From Cyclobacteriaceae bacterium (GTDB lineage: Bacteria; Bacteroidota; Bacteroidia; Cytophagales; Cyclobacteriaceae): 64,000 nt of DNA. Location of the stretch: the NCBI GenBank assembly GCA_024644875.1, contig JAHEGY010000002.1, forward strand, positions 32,160 through 96,159, written 5' to 3'. Positions 25,833 to 33,968 of this stretch are shown piece by piece (the first letter of the stretch is position 1; every line of letters starts with the position of its first letter). The notes beneath the pieces were generated by a model, which ran no database searches, was not told the DNA's origin, and was given only the letters and a program-made list of their open reading frames with translations. The position numbers and the translations under genes were made by a program.

Positions 25833-26367
25833 AATTTCCTCTATCACTCTCAATTAATTTCAGTTGCAACAAAGATTTAGCTCTGGAATACTGTGATTTT
25901 GATGTCCCCTCACTAATTTTAAGTTGCTCAGCTATTTCCTTATGCGTGTATCCCTCAATGGCATAAAGGTTAAAAATAACCTGGCACCCAAGAGGAAGAT
26001 CCTGGATCATATTCAGCAATTCCTCATGATGAAAATTAGAAAGCGCTACATTTTCATCATAAGATATTTTCAAATGTTCTACATTGACCATGGGGTATAG
26101 ATACAACTTACTTCGTTGATAATTCAAAGCAGTATTTATGACTATCTTTTTAATCCAGGCTGCTACATTTGTATATTCTCTCAGATTTTTCAGGTTCTTA
26201 AATATTTTAATGAACGATTCCTGCAATATATCTTCTGCTTCCAAATCTGATTTTGAATATCTAAAACAGATCATCATCATCTTCGATGCAAAAAGATCGT
26301 AAAGCTTTTTCTGAGCTTTCCGATCTTCAGCTATGCAGTCATTAATTAATTGTTTGAAATCTTCCAT
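25813..26367 (-). CDS. ECF-type RNA polymerase sigma factor
   Basis: Sigma-70 family extracytoplasmic-function factor of 184 residues. Region 2 carries YDLFASKMMMICFRYSKSDLEAEDILQESFIKIFKN, with the core-binding DxxQE-like ILQESF, and the region 4 helix-turn-helix is GYTHKEIAEQLKISEGTSKSQYSRAKSLLQ. Region 3 is absent as in ECF proteins. It is the first gene of a probable five-gene minus-strand operon and overlaps the anti-sigma-like gene by 20 bases, so the two are translationally coupled. No exact TAnnTTTG box lies upstream; autoregulation through an ECF promoter is plausible but not visible. Confidence 0.92.
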   Translation of the reverse strand: MEDFKQLINDCIAEDRKAQKKLYDLFASKMMMICFRYSKSDLEAEDILQESFIKIFKNLKNLREYTNVAAWIKKIVINTALNYQRSKLYLYPMVNVEHLKISYDENVALSNFHHEELLNMIQDLPLGCQVIFNLYAIEGYTHKEIAEQLKISEGTSKSQYSRAKSLLQLKLIESDRGNYEEAER

Positions 26368-26419
26368 TCAATGCCTGACATCTTATTGGCATCGATTTTA
26401 TCTAATGACACCAATATGA

Positions 26420-26427
26420 TATATTTG
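26420..26427 (+). promoter_or_regulatory. Bacteroidota -7 element for the T9SS plug gene
   Basis: TATATTTG is an exact TAnnTTTG match, 46 bases upstream of ATG 26474, giving a leader of about 40 bases. A TTG lies upstream at 26386-26388 but the 31-base spacing is too long, so only the -7 box is claimed. Confidence 0.45.
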
Positions 26428-26473
26428 GTTGGAAATTAAATTAATTTCTATTTTTATCGTTTAAATATAACAA

Positions 26474-27772
26474 ATGAAAAAAGCAACCTTCGTTATTTTC
26501 GCTCTTATTATCTTTTTTAACGACTATTCAATTAAAAAAGTCTATTCAAAATCCAATAACCATTTAAAGAATAATACCGATCTGGAATACAGGGATTTTA
26601 TTTATAATCCCGATATAAAGACTGTAAACCTGTATCCCGACAAGAATATCAGATCAAAAATCGAGCCACCGGCGATTAACATAGCTTCACCGAACCAATT
26701 AATACTCGAATTTGATGAGTTATATCAGGATGCCGGATATTTTCAGGCAAAAATTATTCACTGTACCTGGGATTGGCAACCATCAGACATAAGATCTATT
26801 GAATACTTATCGGCCTACAATGAATTTGATATACATGAATATGAATATAGCGTTTATTCCAGGATCCCATACACTCATTACACTTTTGTGTTACCACGGG
26901 TCGTTCTTCCCGGTAATTATCTGCTTGTTGTCTATGATAGAGACAATCCGGATGAATTGGCTTTTTCTAAAAGATTCATGATATATGATCAGATAATAAA
27001 TATTGCATTTTCGTATGGTGAATCTATGGGGGTCCGGGAGCAGAGGACACATCAGCAAATTGATTTTATCCTTAACTACAGTAAAATTGATTTGTTCAAT
27101 CCACAAAGAGATATAAAAGTAGTTGTGCGTCAGAACCAGTCATGGGTTACAGCAATATATAATTTGAAACCAACCCAGATTGATGAATTTAAGAAAGAAT
27201 TGGAATACAGGCCCTTCAATTTAGAAAATAATTTTTTCGGAGGTAATGAATTCAGGTTTTTCGATCTGAATTCTGTGATCGCTCCCGGCAGAAATGTAGA
27301 CCGTGTATTCATCAAGGAAGACAGGGTAGATGCATTTTTGCTTCAGGATAAGATTAGGAAAAAGGAATTCTACAGCATCTGGGATGATCTTAATGGGGGC
27401 TTTATTATATCTAATATTGATGGGCAGGATCCCAGACTTGAATCCGATTACGTTAACGTTCATTTCTTCCTTCAATCCCCTCAAAAGCTTAACTCGGACA
27501 TATACATATTCGGAAAACTAAGCAATTACGACCTGCTTCCAGAATATAAAATGAAATACGATGATGAGTTGAAAGGTTATATAGCAGATGCTCTACTAAA
27601 ACAGGGATGGTATGATTATATCTATTACACTCCAGATGATTTATATGCAGTTGAAGGGAGTCATTTTGAAACAGAGAATGATTATGAAATCCTGGTTTAT
27701 ATTAAACCACAAGGCAGAACATATGATGTTCTCGCAGGATATGTATCGTTCAATACTGGCCGAAGGAACTAA
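26474..27772 (+). CDS. DUF5103 protein, type IX secretion system plug
   Basis: Secreted protein of 432 residues (signal about 1-25) that matches the DUF5103 family, the plug that closes the SprA translocon channel of the T9SS on the periplasmic side. Characteristic segments are KTVNLYPD, LILEFDELYQDAGYFQAKIIHC, DWQPS, IEYLSAYNEFDIHEYEYS, TFVLPRVVLPGNYLLVVYDRD and VRQNQSWVTAIYNLKPTQI. SprA itself is not in the window. It fits the T9SS cargo encoded at 33969-39707. The stop overlaps the convergent Cas6-like gene by 4 bases. Confidence 0.88.
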   Translation: MKKATFVIFALIIFFNDYSIKKVYSKSNNHLKNNTDLEYRDFIYNPDIKTVNLYPDKNIRSKIEPPAINIASPNQLILEFDELYQDAGYFQAKIIHCTWDWQPSDIRSIEYLSAYNEFDIHEYEYSVYSRIPYTHYTFVLPRVVLPGNYLLVVYDRDNPDELAFSKRFMIYDQIINIAFSYGESMGVREQRTHQQIDFILNYSKIDLFNPQRDIKVVVRQNQSWVTAIYNLKPTQIDEFKKELEYRPFNLENNFFGGNEFRFFDLNSVIAPGRNVDRVFIKEDRVDAFLLQDKIRKKEFYSIWDDLNGGFIISNIDGQDPRLESDYVNVHFFLQSPQKLNSDIYIFGKLSNYDLLPEYKMKYDDELKGYIADALLKQGWYDYIYYTPDDLYAVEGSHFETENDYEILVYIKPQGRTYDVLAGYVSFNTGRRN

Positions 27773-28572
27773 ATATAGTTTTCCACCTTGTATTCTTTTG
27801 TCCTTTTGGTAGGATCGATATTAGCCAGATCCAGCATTCCAAATCCCTTATGAGTAAATGCACCTAAGCCCAGGATAAAGACAAATTTCTGTACTTCAGG
27901 AGCTGCATATAGTGTAAACGGGAAAGTATAACCGCGGACCTCATATTTAACATCCTGATCGAAAACAGGATAAATCCTGGCAAATTTTTTCTGGCTTTGC
28001 TCAATCTTCACAAGATAAGAATGATCAGGTACCAGCTGAAACTTAAAAAAGGTTTTAAGTTGTTCAGGCGTAAACAGTTTCGACTGGTTCATTCTGAGAA
28101 TGGTGGATTCGTATAATAGATCTGAAAACTCATCTGTCTCCGGATGAATGAATTTTTTACCTTCGGAATCGTTGAATTTTGGTGAAGTCAACACGATGGG
28201 AGAAATGCAGATGTATTTATTGACATTTTCAAAATCAATCATTTGTTCTTCTTCGACCATTTCAGGGATTAAAGTAAGATTCCCTACCTCGAGCTGCGGA
28301 AAATCAAACACATTCTTTACAAAATAGTCAATAAAGTCCTTATTCATGCAGGAAATGACCAGAGTTACCCTGCTCGAAAAGAAATGTAATCCATTACGGC
28401 TGATCTTGGTCTGTCCTTTTAATCCCGAAAAGTTATATCCGATATAGTTGAAGTATTCCTCTTTCCCACCTTTAAGCAAGATACCTTTGATTAGCTGGGT
28501 AAGGAGATACTGATGATGAAATGGAACATATCCACCTTTATTCTTTAAAATAAAAATTAATCTGATCCTCAA
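27769..28572 (-). CDS. cas6: Cas6-family endoribonuclease homologue, no CRISPR locus nearby
   Basis: Protein of 267 residues with the fold of Cas6, the RNase that cuts CRISPR precursor RNA. It has two ferredoxin-like halves. The N-terminal half has MRIRLIFIL, FHHQYLLTQLI (18-28) and NFSGLKGQ (47-54). The C-terminal half has ICISPIVL and the glycine-rich GLGAFTHKGFG (235-245). The histidine usually found just before the FxFS-like segment is not there, only tyrosines and asparagines, so catalysis may use H19/H20, H63 or tyrosines, or be lost. There are no cas neighbours or repeat array. Start TTG 28572. It follows ychF on the minus strand after 225 bases with its own candidate promoter. Confidence 0.8.
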   Translation of the reverse strand: MRIRLIFILKNKGGYVPFHHQYLLTQLIKGILLKGGKEEYFNYIGYNFSGLKGQTKISRNGLHFFSSRVTLVISCMNKDFIDYFVKNVFDFPQLEVGNLTLIPEMVEEEQMIDFENVNKYICISPIVLTSPKFNDSEGKKFIHPETDEFSDLLYESTILRMNQSKLFTPEQLKTFFKFQLVPDHSYLVKIEQSQKKFARIYPVFDQDVKYEVRGYTFPFTLYAAPEVQKFVFILGLGAFTHKGFGMLDLANIDPTKRTKEYKVENYI

Positions 28573-28639
28573 TGCTCTAAAAATTTATAAGTGTTAAAAA
28601 GTACTAGTAAAAATTTGCAATAGAAATGGGTTTATTTTT

Positions 28640-28647
28640 CAAAAGTA
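28640..28647 (-). promoter_or_regulatory. candidate -7 element for the Cas6-like gene
   Basis: On the minus strand the sequence reads TACTTTTG, an exact TAnnTTTG match, about 68 bases before the TTG start. No -33 TTG at the right distance. Confidence 0.35.
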
Positions 28648-28797
28648 AACTAATTAAGATAAAAAATTGTTTACATTTTCAATAAAAAGTCTATCAAAAT
28701 AGAGTTTTTCCAATATAACGCTAAGTTTGAAAATAAAATATATTCTTTCAGAGTATAAATTAATACTTTTTTTCAATAAATAAAATTCAGGTGCAAT

Positions 28798-29892
28798 TTA
28801 TACATTAAACCTGAAATACATTACATCACCATCCTTAACAACATAATCTTTACCCTCTACAAATAATTTACCAGCTTCCTTACAGGCATTTTCATTCTTG
28901 TAGAATATATAATCATCATATTTTATAACTTCCGCTCGGATAAATCCACGCTCAAAATCGGTATGTATAACCCCTGCGGCCTGGGGAGCTTTTGATCCTT
29001 TACGCACCGTCCAGGCCCGTACTTCCTTCTCCCCTGCTGTAAAAAATGTTATCAGATCGAGGATATTATAGCTTGCATGAATTAAACGAATCAATCCGGA
29101 CTCCTTTAAACTATATTCCTGAAGGAACAAATTCTTATCCTCCTCATCCAATTCAACAATTTGGGCCTCCAGAGAAGCACATATGGTAATGACCTCACGA
29201 TTGGGGTCAGGTATAGAATCTTTCAATTGCCGGGTATATTTATTATCATGTATAGATTCCTCATCAACATTAGCTACATAAATCTCCGGTTTGGAAGTTA
29301 ACAACTGAAGTTCTTTTTTCAACAATTGGTTCTCTGGCACAGCCATTTCCATATTCCTGATACTATTACCTTCTTCGAGATGTTTTTTAGCTTTCCCCAG
29401 AATGATCATTTCTTTTTTTGATTTAACATCTCCAGATTTGGCTGTTTTCTCAGTTTTCAGGATCCTTTTCTCAATGGTTTCAAGATCTTTTAACTGCAGT
29501 TCAGTTTCAATTATTTCCTTATCAGAAACCGGGTCAATATTGCCATCCACATGAGATATGTTCTCGTCTTCGAAACATCGAATTACGTGAACTATAGCAT
29601 CCACCTCCCTAATATTCGCCAAAAACTGATTTCCCAGTCCTTCACCTTTACTGGCTCCCTTTACGAGACCAGCTATATCAACAAACTCAATTACCGTTGG
29701 TGTTATTTTCTTGGGATTTACAAGTTCGGCGAGTTTATTGATTCGCTCATCAGGAACTGTAATAATCCCCACATTTGGCTCGATCGTACAAAAGGGGTAG
29801 TTCGCAGCCTCGGCTTTTGCATTTGACAAGCAATTGAATAAGGTAGATTTACCAACATTTGGTAATCCAACTATCCCACAACGTAATCCCAT
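28798..29892 (-). CDS. ychF: YchF/OLA1-type ATPase (redox-regulated)
   Basis: P-loop protein of 364 residues, Obg-related but ATP-preferring, associated with ribosomes and stress responses. The P-loop is GLPNVGKST (about 9), followed by FCTIEPNVG, the Walker B-like FVDIAGLVKGASKGEGLGNQFL, and NVDEES in place of the Obg NKxD, consistent with YchF. The C-terminal TGS domain contains TFFTAGEKEVRAW and HTDFERGFIRAEV. Length and motifs are standard. Its start lies 8 bases after the end of the permease gene on the same strand, so it may be cotranscribed. Confidence 0.97.
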   Translation of the reverse strand: MGLRCGIVGLPNVGKSTLFNCLSNAKAEAANYPFCTIEPNVGIITVPDERINKLAELVNPKKITPTVIEFVDIAGLVKGASKGEGLGNQFLANIREVDAIVHVIRCFEDENISHVDGNIDPVSDKEIIETELQLKDLETIEKRILKTEKTAKSGDVKSKKEMIILGKAKKHLEEGNSIRNMEMAVPENQLLKKELQLLTSKPEIYVANVDEESIHDNKYTRQLKDSIPDPNREVITICASLEAQIVELDEEDKNLFLQEYSLKESGLIRLIHASYNILDLITFFTAGEKEVRAWTVRKGSKAPQAAGVIHTDFERGFIRAEVIKYDDYIFYKNENACKEAGKLFVEGKDYVVKDGDVMYFRFNV

Positions 29893-29899
29893 ACCTTAC

Positions 29900-30991
29900 T
29901 TAATTTTTAAAGATCTGATATTGTTTAAAACCACTGGAAAATTCGATAAAACTTACCCGAACGATGGTATAAACAGGAATGGCTGCTATCATTCCAATGA
30001 TCCCTCCCAGTGTTGCCCCCACAAAAATAATGATAAAAATTTCCAAAGGATGTGCTTTTACACTTTTCGAAAAAATAAGAGGCTGAAATACCAGGTTATC
30101 ATTTATCTGAACGATTCCAAAAACGGTAATAATTTTCAGGATCATAAACAATATTTCATTCACCGAATTAAAATCTAAAACCGATAGTGATATCACAATC
30201 CCAAATGCTGCACCTAATATCGGACCAAGATAGGGAATTAAATTAGCAACGGCCGCGAATAGAGCAATCGATGCTGCATACTTTACTCCTACTATAGATA
30301 AGCCAATAGTAGCCAGTGTAAATATGGCGGTCATCTGAACAAGTAATCCGATAAGATAATTGGAAAGGAGTTTTTCAATTTTGGCAAAAGCAGTAATAAC
30401 CATTTCAAAATAATTATTAGGAACCATTTTTAATGCCACCTTTCTGAATATGCCCTTTTCATATAATAGGAAGAAAGTAATAAATATCACTGCCATGATA
30501 CCAATTGTGACACTGCCAGCCACTGAAAAAAGATTATTGATGATCAGCCCGATATTGATTGCTCCGCCTTCATTGATGAACGCTGCGATACTGTCCTGAA
30601 TGTTGGTCATCAATGTTCCTTCCGGTTGATTGTATAAATTATTCTGAATTAGAAAATTCTCCAGATTATTAATTGGCACACTTACTTGTGATATAATATT
30701 CTCATAATTCAATGATGACAGAATTCCAATCTGTTCATTTATTAGAGGAATGAAAACTGAGATAAAAAGAAATACAATTAAAATAAATACTGCAAAAGAA
30801 GCCAGCACTGACAGTACTCTTGGAATATGTACCCTGTATACCTGGGCCTTATGGATATAATCGACTAATGGTCGCAGAATTGTAGCCAAAATTCCGGAAA
30901 TTACCAGATAGAAAAAAATGTTAGAAAAATACCATGCCAGGAAAATAAATAAACTAATTCCCAGGATAATATAAATAATCGGTTTCCTCAT
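29900..30991 (-). CDS. AI-2E family transporter (PerM-type permease)
   Basis: Integral membrane protein of 363 residues with about eight predicted helices. Taken from ATG 30991, as a TTG two codons upstream is less likely. The family-typical C-terminal block has ANLIPYLGPILGAAFG, then NLVFQPLIFSKSVKAHPLEIFIIIFVGATLGGIIGMIAAIPVYTI. The central periplasmic domain is about 60-150. These proteins export autoinducer-2 or small ions; the substrate is unknown. It sits between the PUR protein terminator and ychF. Confidence 0.92.
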   Translation of the reverse strand: MRKPIIYIILGISLFIFLAWYFSNIFFYLVISGILATILRPLVDYIHKAQVYRVHIPRVLSVLASFAVFILIVFLFISVFIPLINEQIGILSSLNYENIISQVSVPINNLENFLIQNNLYNQPEGTLMTNIQDSIAAFINEGGAINIGLIINNLFSVAGSVTIGIMAVIFITFFLLYEKGIFRKVALKMVPNNYFEMVITAFAKIEKLLSNYLIGLLVQMTAIFTLATIGLSIVGVKYAASIALFAAVANLIPYLGPILGAAFGIVISLSVLDFNSVNEILFMILKIITVFGIVQINDNLVFQPLIFSKSVKAHPLEIFIIIFVGATLGGIIGMIAAIPVYTIVRVSFIEFSSGFKQYQIFKN

Positions 30992-31012
30992 ACTCAAATA
31001 GTCAAGCTAAAT

Positions 31013-31039
31013 AAAAAAGCCCTTGACAATATCAAGGGC
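31013..31039 (-). terminator. intrinsic terminator of the PUR/DUF3276 gene
   Basis: GCCCTTGA (31019-31026) and TCAAGGGC (31032-31039) form an 8-bp stem with a 5-base loop; on the minus strand it is followed by six T residues (31018-31013). It lies 22 bases after the DUF3276 stop and before the permease gene, so it separates the two units. Confidence 0.85.
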
Positions 31040-31060
31040 CATCAATTCCATTCAATTTTT

Positions 31061-31399
31061 CTATTCCCACTTTAACTCACTTTCAGTCGAATCTGCTTTT
31101 TTTTCAGTTTTAGCCGATGCCAACTGAGAAAAATCATATTCAGGCAATAATTCTGTCTTCACATGATCGATAGTCCCTTTCAGCGCATCAACAAATTTGT
31201 CAAAATCCTCCTTATATAAAAAGATTTTGTGCTTCTCGTAGTAATATCCTTCCTCCTTATAGCGCCTTTTACTTTCCGTAATCGTAAGGTAATAGTCATT
31301 AGACCTGGTGGATTTAACATCAAAAAAATACGTTCTTTTACCAGCTCTCACCCTCTGAGAGTAAATTTCATTTTTTCCATTTTCCTTGTTCTCTTCCAC
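31061..31399 (-). CDS. PUR-alpha-like DUF3276 nucleic-acid-binding protein
   Basis: Small basic/acidic protein of 112 residues of the PUR (DUF3276) family widespread in Bacteroidota and related to Borrelia BpuR, which binds DNA and RNA. It shows EIYSQRVRAGKRTYFFDVKSTR, DYYLTITESKR and HKIFLYKEDFDKFVDALK, with an acidic tail. The single PUR repeat presumably dimerises. Start GTG 31399 (no ATG before the conserved part). It has its own terminator and is divergent from the DUF58 gene. Confidence 0.9.
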   Translation of the reverse strand: MEENKENGKNEIYSQRVRAGKRTYFFDVKSTRSNDYYLTITESKRRYKEEGYYYEKHKIFLYKEDFDKFVDALKGTIDHVKTELLPEYDFSQLASAKTEKKADSTESELKWE

Positions 31400-31596
31400 A
31401 ATCCTATTATTTTTGGTTGATTAAGAAACAAAATCCGTAAAATCGAATTAAATATAGTATATTATTTAGGTAAGATGCAAATCTAAGGTAAATTAATGCG
31501 AAGAATCAAGTATTTTGGAGCATTCTACATTTACGCATTAAAACAAATTATGACATTATTAAAATTTCGCCTTTTTATTAGAAAATTAATAACTCA

Positions 31597-32502
31597 ATGA
31601 AGCTTGATTTAAGAAAAATAAGGGAAATAAGCACAATTGACCTTCTGGCTAAACAAATGGTAGAAGGATTTATAACCGGCTTGCATAAATCACCTTATCA
31701 TGGATTTTCTGTTGAGTTTGCAGAACACAGGTTATACAACGCCGGAGAAAGTACCCGGGATATTGATTGGAAGGTATATGCAAGAACTGATAAGCTGTTT
31801 ACCAAAAGATACGAAGAGGAAACTAACCTGAGATGTCAATTGGTTATTGATAATTCTTCGTCTATGTATTATCCTGTAAAAAACAAAGCTAAAATAACCT
31901 TCAGCGTTCTGGCTTCAGCAGCTTTGGCATACCTCTTACATAAGCAAAGGGATGCTGTCGGCATAACCACGTTTTCAGATACCATCGAATATCAAAGTCC
32001 GGTTAAATCTACAAAAACCCATCTTCATAAACTTTTTCTGGAATTACAGAAATTGCTTGACCAAAGTCAAACATCAAAGAAAACAGCTGTGGCTGATGTT
32101 CTACATCAGATTGCCAATAAGATCCATAAGAGATCTCTGGTAATTATTTTCAGTGACATGTTTGATAACAAGGATAAAATAAAAGATATTATCAATGCAT
32201 TGCATCATTTAAAACACAATAACCATGAGGTTCTTCTCTTTCACGTAACAGATCCGAGAACTGAATATGAATTTGACTTTGAAGAAAGGCCTTATCTGTT
32301 TGTAGACCTTGAAACCAGGCAAAAAGTTAAAATACAACCTTCTGAAGTAAAAGAGTTTTACAAAAAGGAAATTAAAAAATACTATTACGACCTGAAACTA
32401 AAATGTGGCCAGTTTAAGATTGACTTTATTGAAGCAGATGTAAATGAGGATTTCGACAAGATTCTTTCATCTTATCTAATCAAGAGATCAAGAATGAATT
32501 AA
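31597..32502 (+). CDS. DUF58 protein
   Basis: Protein of 301 residues with the DUF58 signature: YHGFSVEFAEHRLYNAGESTRDIDWKVYART and a von Willebrand A-like domain beginning LVIDNSSSMYYP (MIDAS-like DxSxS). DUF58 proteins typically partner MoxR AAA+ ATPases in envelope or metal-insertion functions, but no moxR gene is adjacent. No transmembrane segment in this version. Start ATG 31597. It converges with the ferredoxin gene. Confidence 0.9.
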   Translation: MKLDLRKIREISTIDLLAKQMVEGFITGLHKSPYHGFSVEFAEHRLYNAGESTRDIDWKVYARTDKLFTKRYEEETNLRCQLVIDNSSSMYYPVKNKAKITFSVLASAALAYLLHKQRDAVGITTFSDTIEYQSPVKSTKTHLHKLFLELQKLLDQSQTSKKTAVADVLHQIANKIHKRSLVIIFSDMFDNKDKIKDIINALHHLKHNNHEVLLFHVTDPRTEYEFDFEERPYLFVDLETRQKVKIQPSEVKEFYKKEIKKYYYDLKLKCGQFKIDFIEADVNEDFDKILSSYLIKRSRMN

Positions 32503-32517
32503 TACTTCCGTGTATCC

Positions 32518-32868
32518 TTATCCTTCACCGTGTAACCAGGCCTTTTTCTCCTGGAGTACCTTAAGTTCTTCTTCATAATCCGGATCCGGCACACAACAAT
32601 CTACGGGACAAACAGCTGCACATTGTGGTTCTTCGTGGAAACCAGTACATTCCGTACATTTCATTGAAACAATATAATAGAATTCATCAGAGAAGGGTTC
32701 CTGTTTATCCTTGGAATCTACAACTGATCCATCTTCTAATTCTACCTGTGTTAACTTGGTGCCACCTCCCCAGGTCCATTCAACGCCGCCCTCATAGATC
32801 GCTGTATTTGGACATTCTGGTTCACATGCTCCACAATTTATACATTCATCGGTAATTATTATAGCCAT
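32518..32868 (-). CDS. two-cluster [4Fe-4S] ferredoxin
   Basis: Ferredoxin of 116 residues with two cluster motifs: [13 protein letters not shown] near the start and [22 protein letters not shown] in the C-terminal half. The central insertion ([20 protein letters not shown]) separates them. This long form is typical of Bacteroidota. It is divergent from the LuxC-like acyl-CoA reductase gene with 88 bases between, an arrangement that may reflect an electron-transfer link. Cytoplasmic; no signal peptide. Confidence 0.93.
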   Translation of the reverse strand: MAIIITDECINCGACEPECPNTAIYEGGVEWTWGGGTKLTQVELEDGSVVDSKDKQEPFSDEFYYIVSMKCTECTGFHEEPQCAAVCPVDCCVPDPDYEEELKVLQEKKAWLHGEG

Positions 32869-32956
32869 ACGAAGGATTTATATTAATTTCACCATCAATA
32901 ATAAACAAATCTAAACGCAATATGTTTATGTTAGGATATTCTGAAGAAGAATTTTT

Positions 32957-33964
32957 ATGAATATCGAGAAAAAAATTAATTCTCTCTACAGGTTAGGAAA
33001 AGAAATTCACAAGATTATTTATAATCAAGATGAAATAATTCATCAGGCCAGCAAACACAATCCCTGGTTTGTCCCGGAATTTGTGCTTAAAGCATTGTAT
33101 GGAATTTCCTACCTGCTAGATGAAGAAAAACTCAAAGAATGGATATCGAATTACGATTTATCTTCTAATTCTAAAAAGAATATTGGGATTATCATGGCAG
33201 GGAATATCCCTCTTGTAGGTTTTCACGACCTGATCACAGTATTATTAAGTAGCCATCGTGCCATTATTAAACTCAGTCATAATGATGATGTTTTAATACC
33301 CTATCTAGTAAATATCTTAAGATCCATTGATCCGGAAATTGGTGATGACATAGCCTTTGTCGATTCACTTGAAAAAGTGGATGCTGTTATCGCTACTGGA
33401 AGTGACAACACTGCAAGATACTTTAAATATAATTATAAAAATATACGTTATGTTATCCGAAAGAACCGGACAAGCTGTTGCATAATCGACGCCCAGGAAC
33501 AAGTTCAGGATCTGACCTGTTTAAGCGATGATATATTCAGCTATTTTGGACTGGGATGCCGTAATATATCAAAGATATACATACCTGATAATTACGATAT
33601 TGAAAATTTAATTACACATTTTAATAATTATAGTTGGATCTTAAAGCACACAAAATACAACAATAATTATCGTTATCTGCTATCTACATACTCTCTGGAA
33701 AACAGATCTTATTTTAATGCTGATTATTTTACTCTCATGGAAAGCGAGGATATTGTTTCTCCGATAGCTTGTGTTTATTATGAGAAGTATAATGATGTTA
33801 AACATCTGAAATTGATCCTAGAACGTAATATATCGAAGGTCCAATGCATTGTTTCCAGGGAGGCCTGGTTCGAAGGAAGTATACCTTTTGGAAAAGCTCA
33901 ATTGCCAGAACCATGGGATTATGCTGACAATGTGGATACTATGGCTTTTTTGGGGTCACTCTAG
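32957..33964 (+). CDS. LuxC-like acyl-CoA reductase
   Basis: Protein of 335 residues of the acyl-CoA reductase (LuxC) family, an aldehyde-dehydrogenase-like fold that reduces an acyl group to the aldehyde. The nucleotide-binding part has IGIIMAGNIPLVGFHDLITVLLSSHRAIIKLS and DAVIATGSDNTARYF; a conserved cysteine, C201 in FGLGCRNISK, is the likely acyl acceptor. The late motif AQLPEPWDYADNVDTMAFL is intact. It may use acyl groups activated by the LuxE-like protein at 8054-9049. It ends 4 bases from the convergent giant gene. Confidence 0.85.
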   Translation: MNIEKKINSLYRLGKEIHKIIYNQDEIIHQASKHNPWFVPEFVLKALYGISYLLDEEKLKEWISNYDLSSNSKKNIGIIMAGNIPLVGFHDLITVLLSSHRAIIKLSHNDDVLIPYLVNILRSIDPEIGDDIAFVDSLEKVDAVIATGSDNTARYFKYNYKNIRYVIRKNRTSCCIIDAQEQVQDLTCLSDDIFSYFGLGCRNISKIYIPDNYDIENLITHFNNYSWILKHTKYNNNYRYLLSTYSLENRSYFNADYFTLMESEDIVSPIACVYYEKYNDVKHLKLILERNISKVQCIVSREAWFEGSIPFGKAQLPEPWDYADNVDTMAFLGSL

Positions 33965-33968
33965 AAGA

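Noticed and set aside
27769..28572. Reading the Cas6-like gene as an active CRISPR system component
   Set aside because: No array, no other cas gene and an unclear active site; only the fold is supported.
28573..28797. Possible CRISPR array beside the Cas6-like gene
   Set aside because: The 225 bases contain no repeated unit; none was seen elsewhere in the window.
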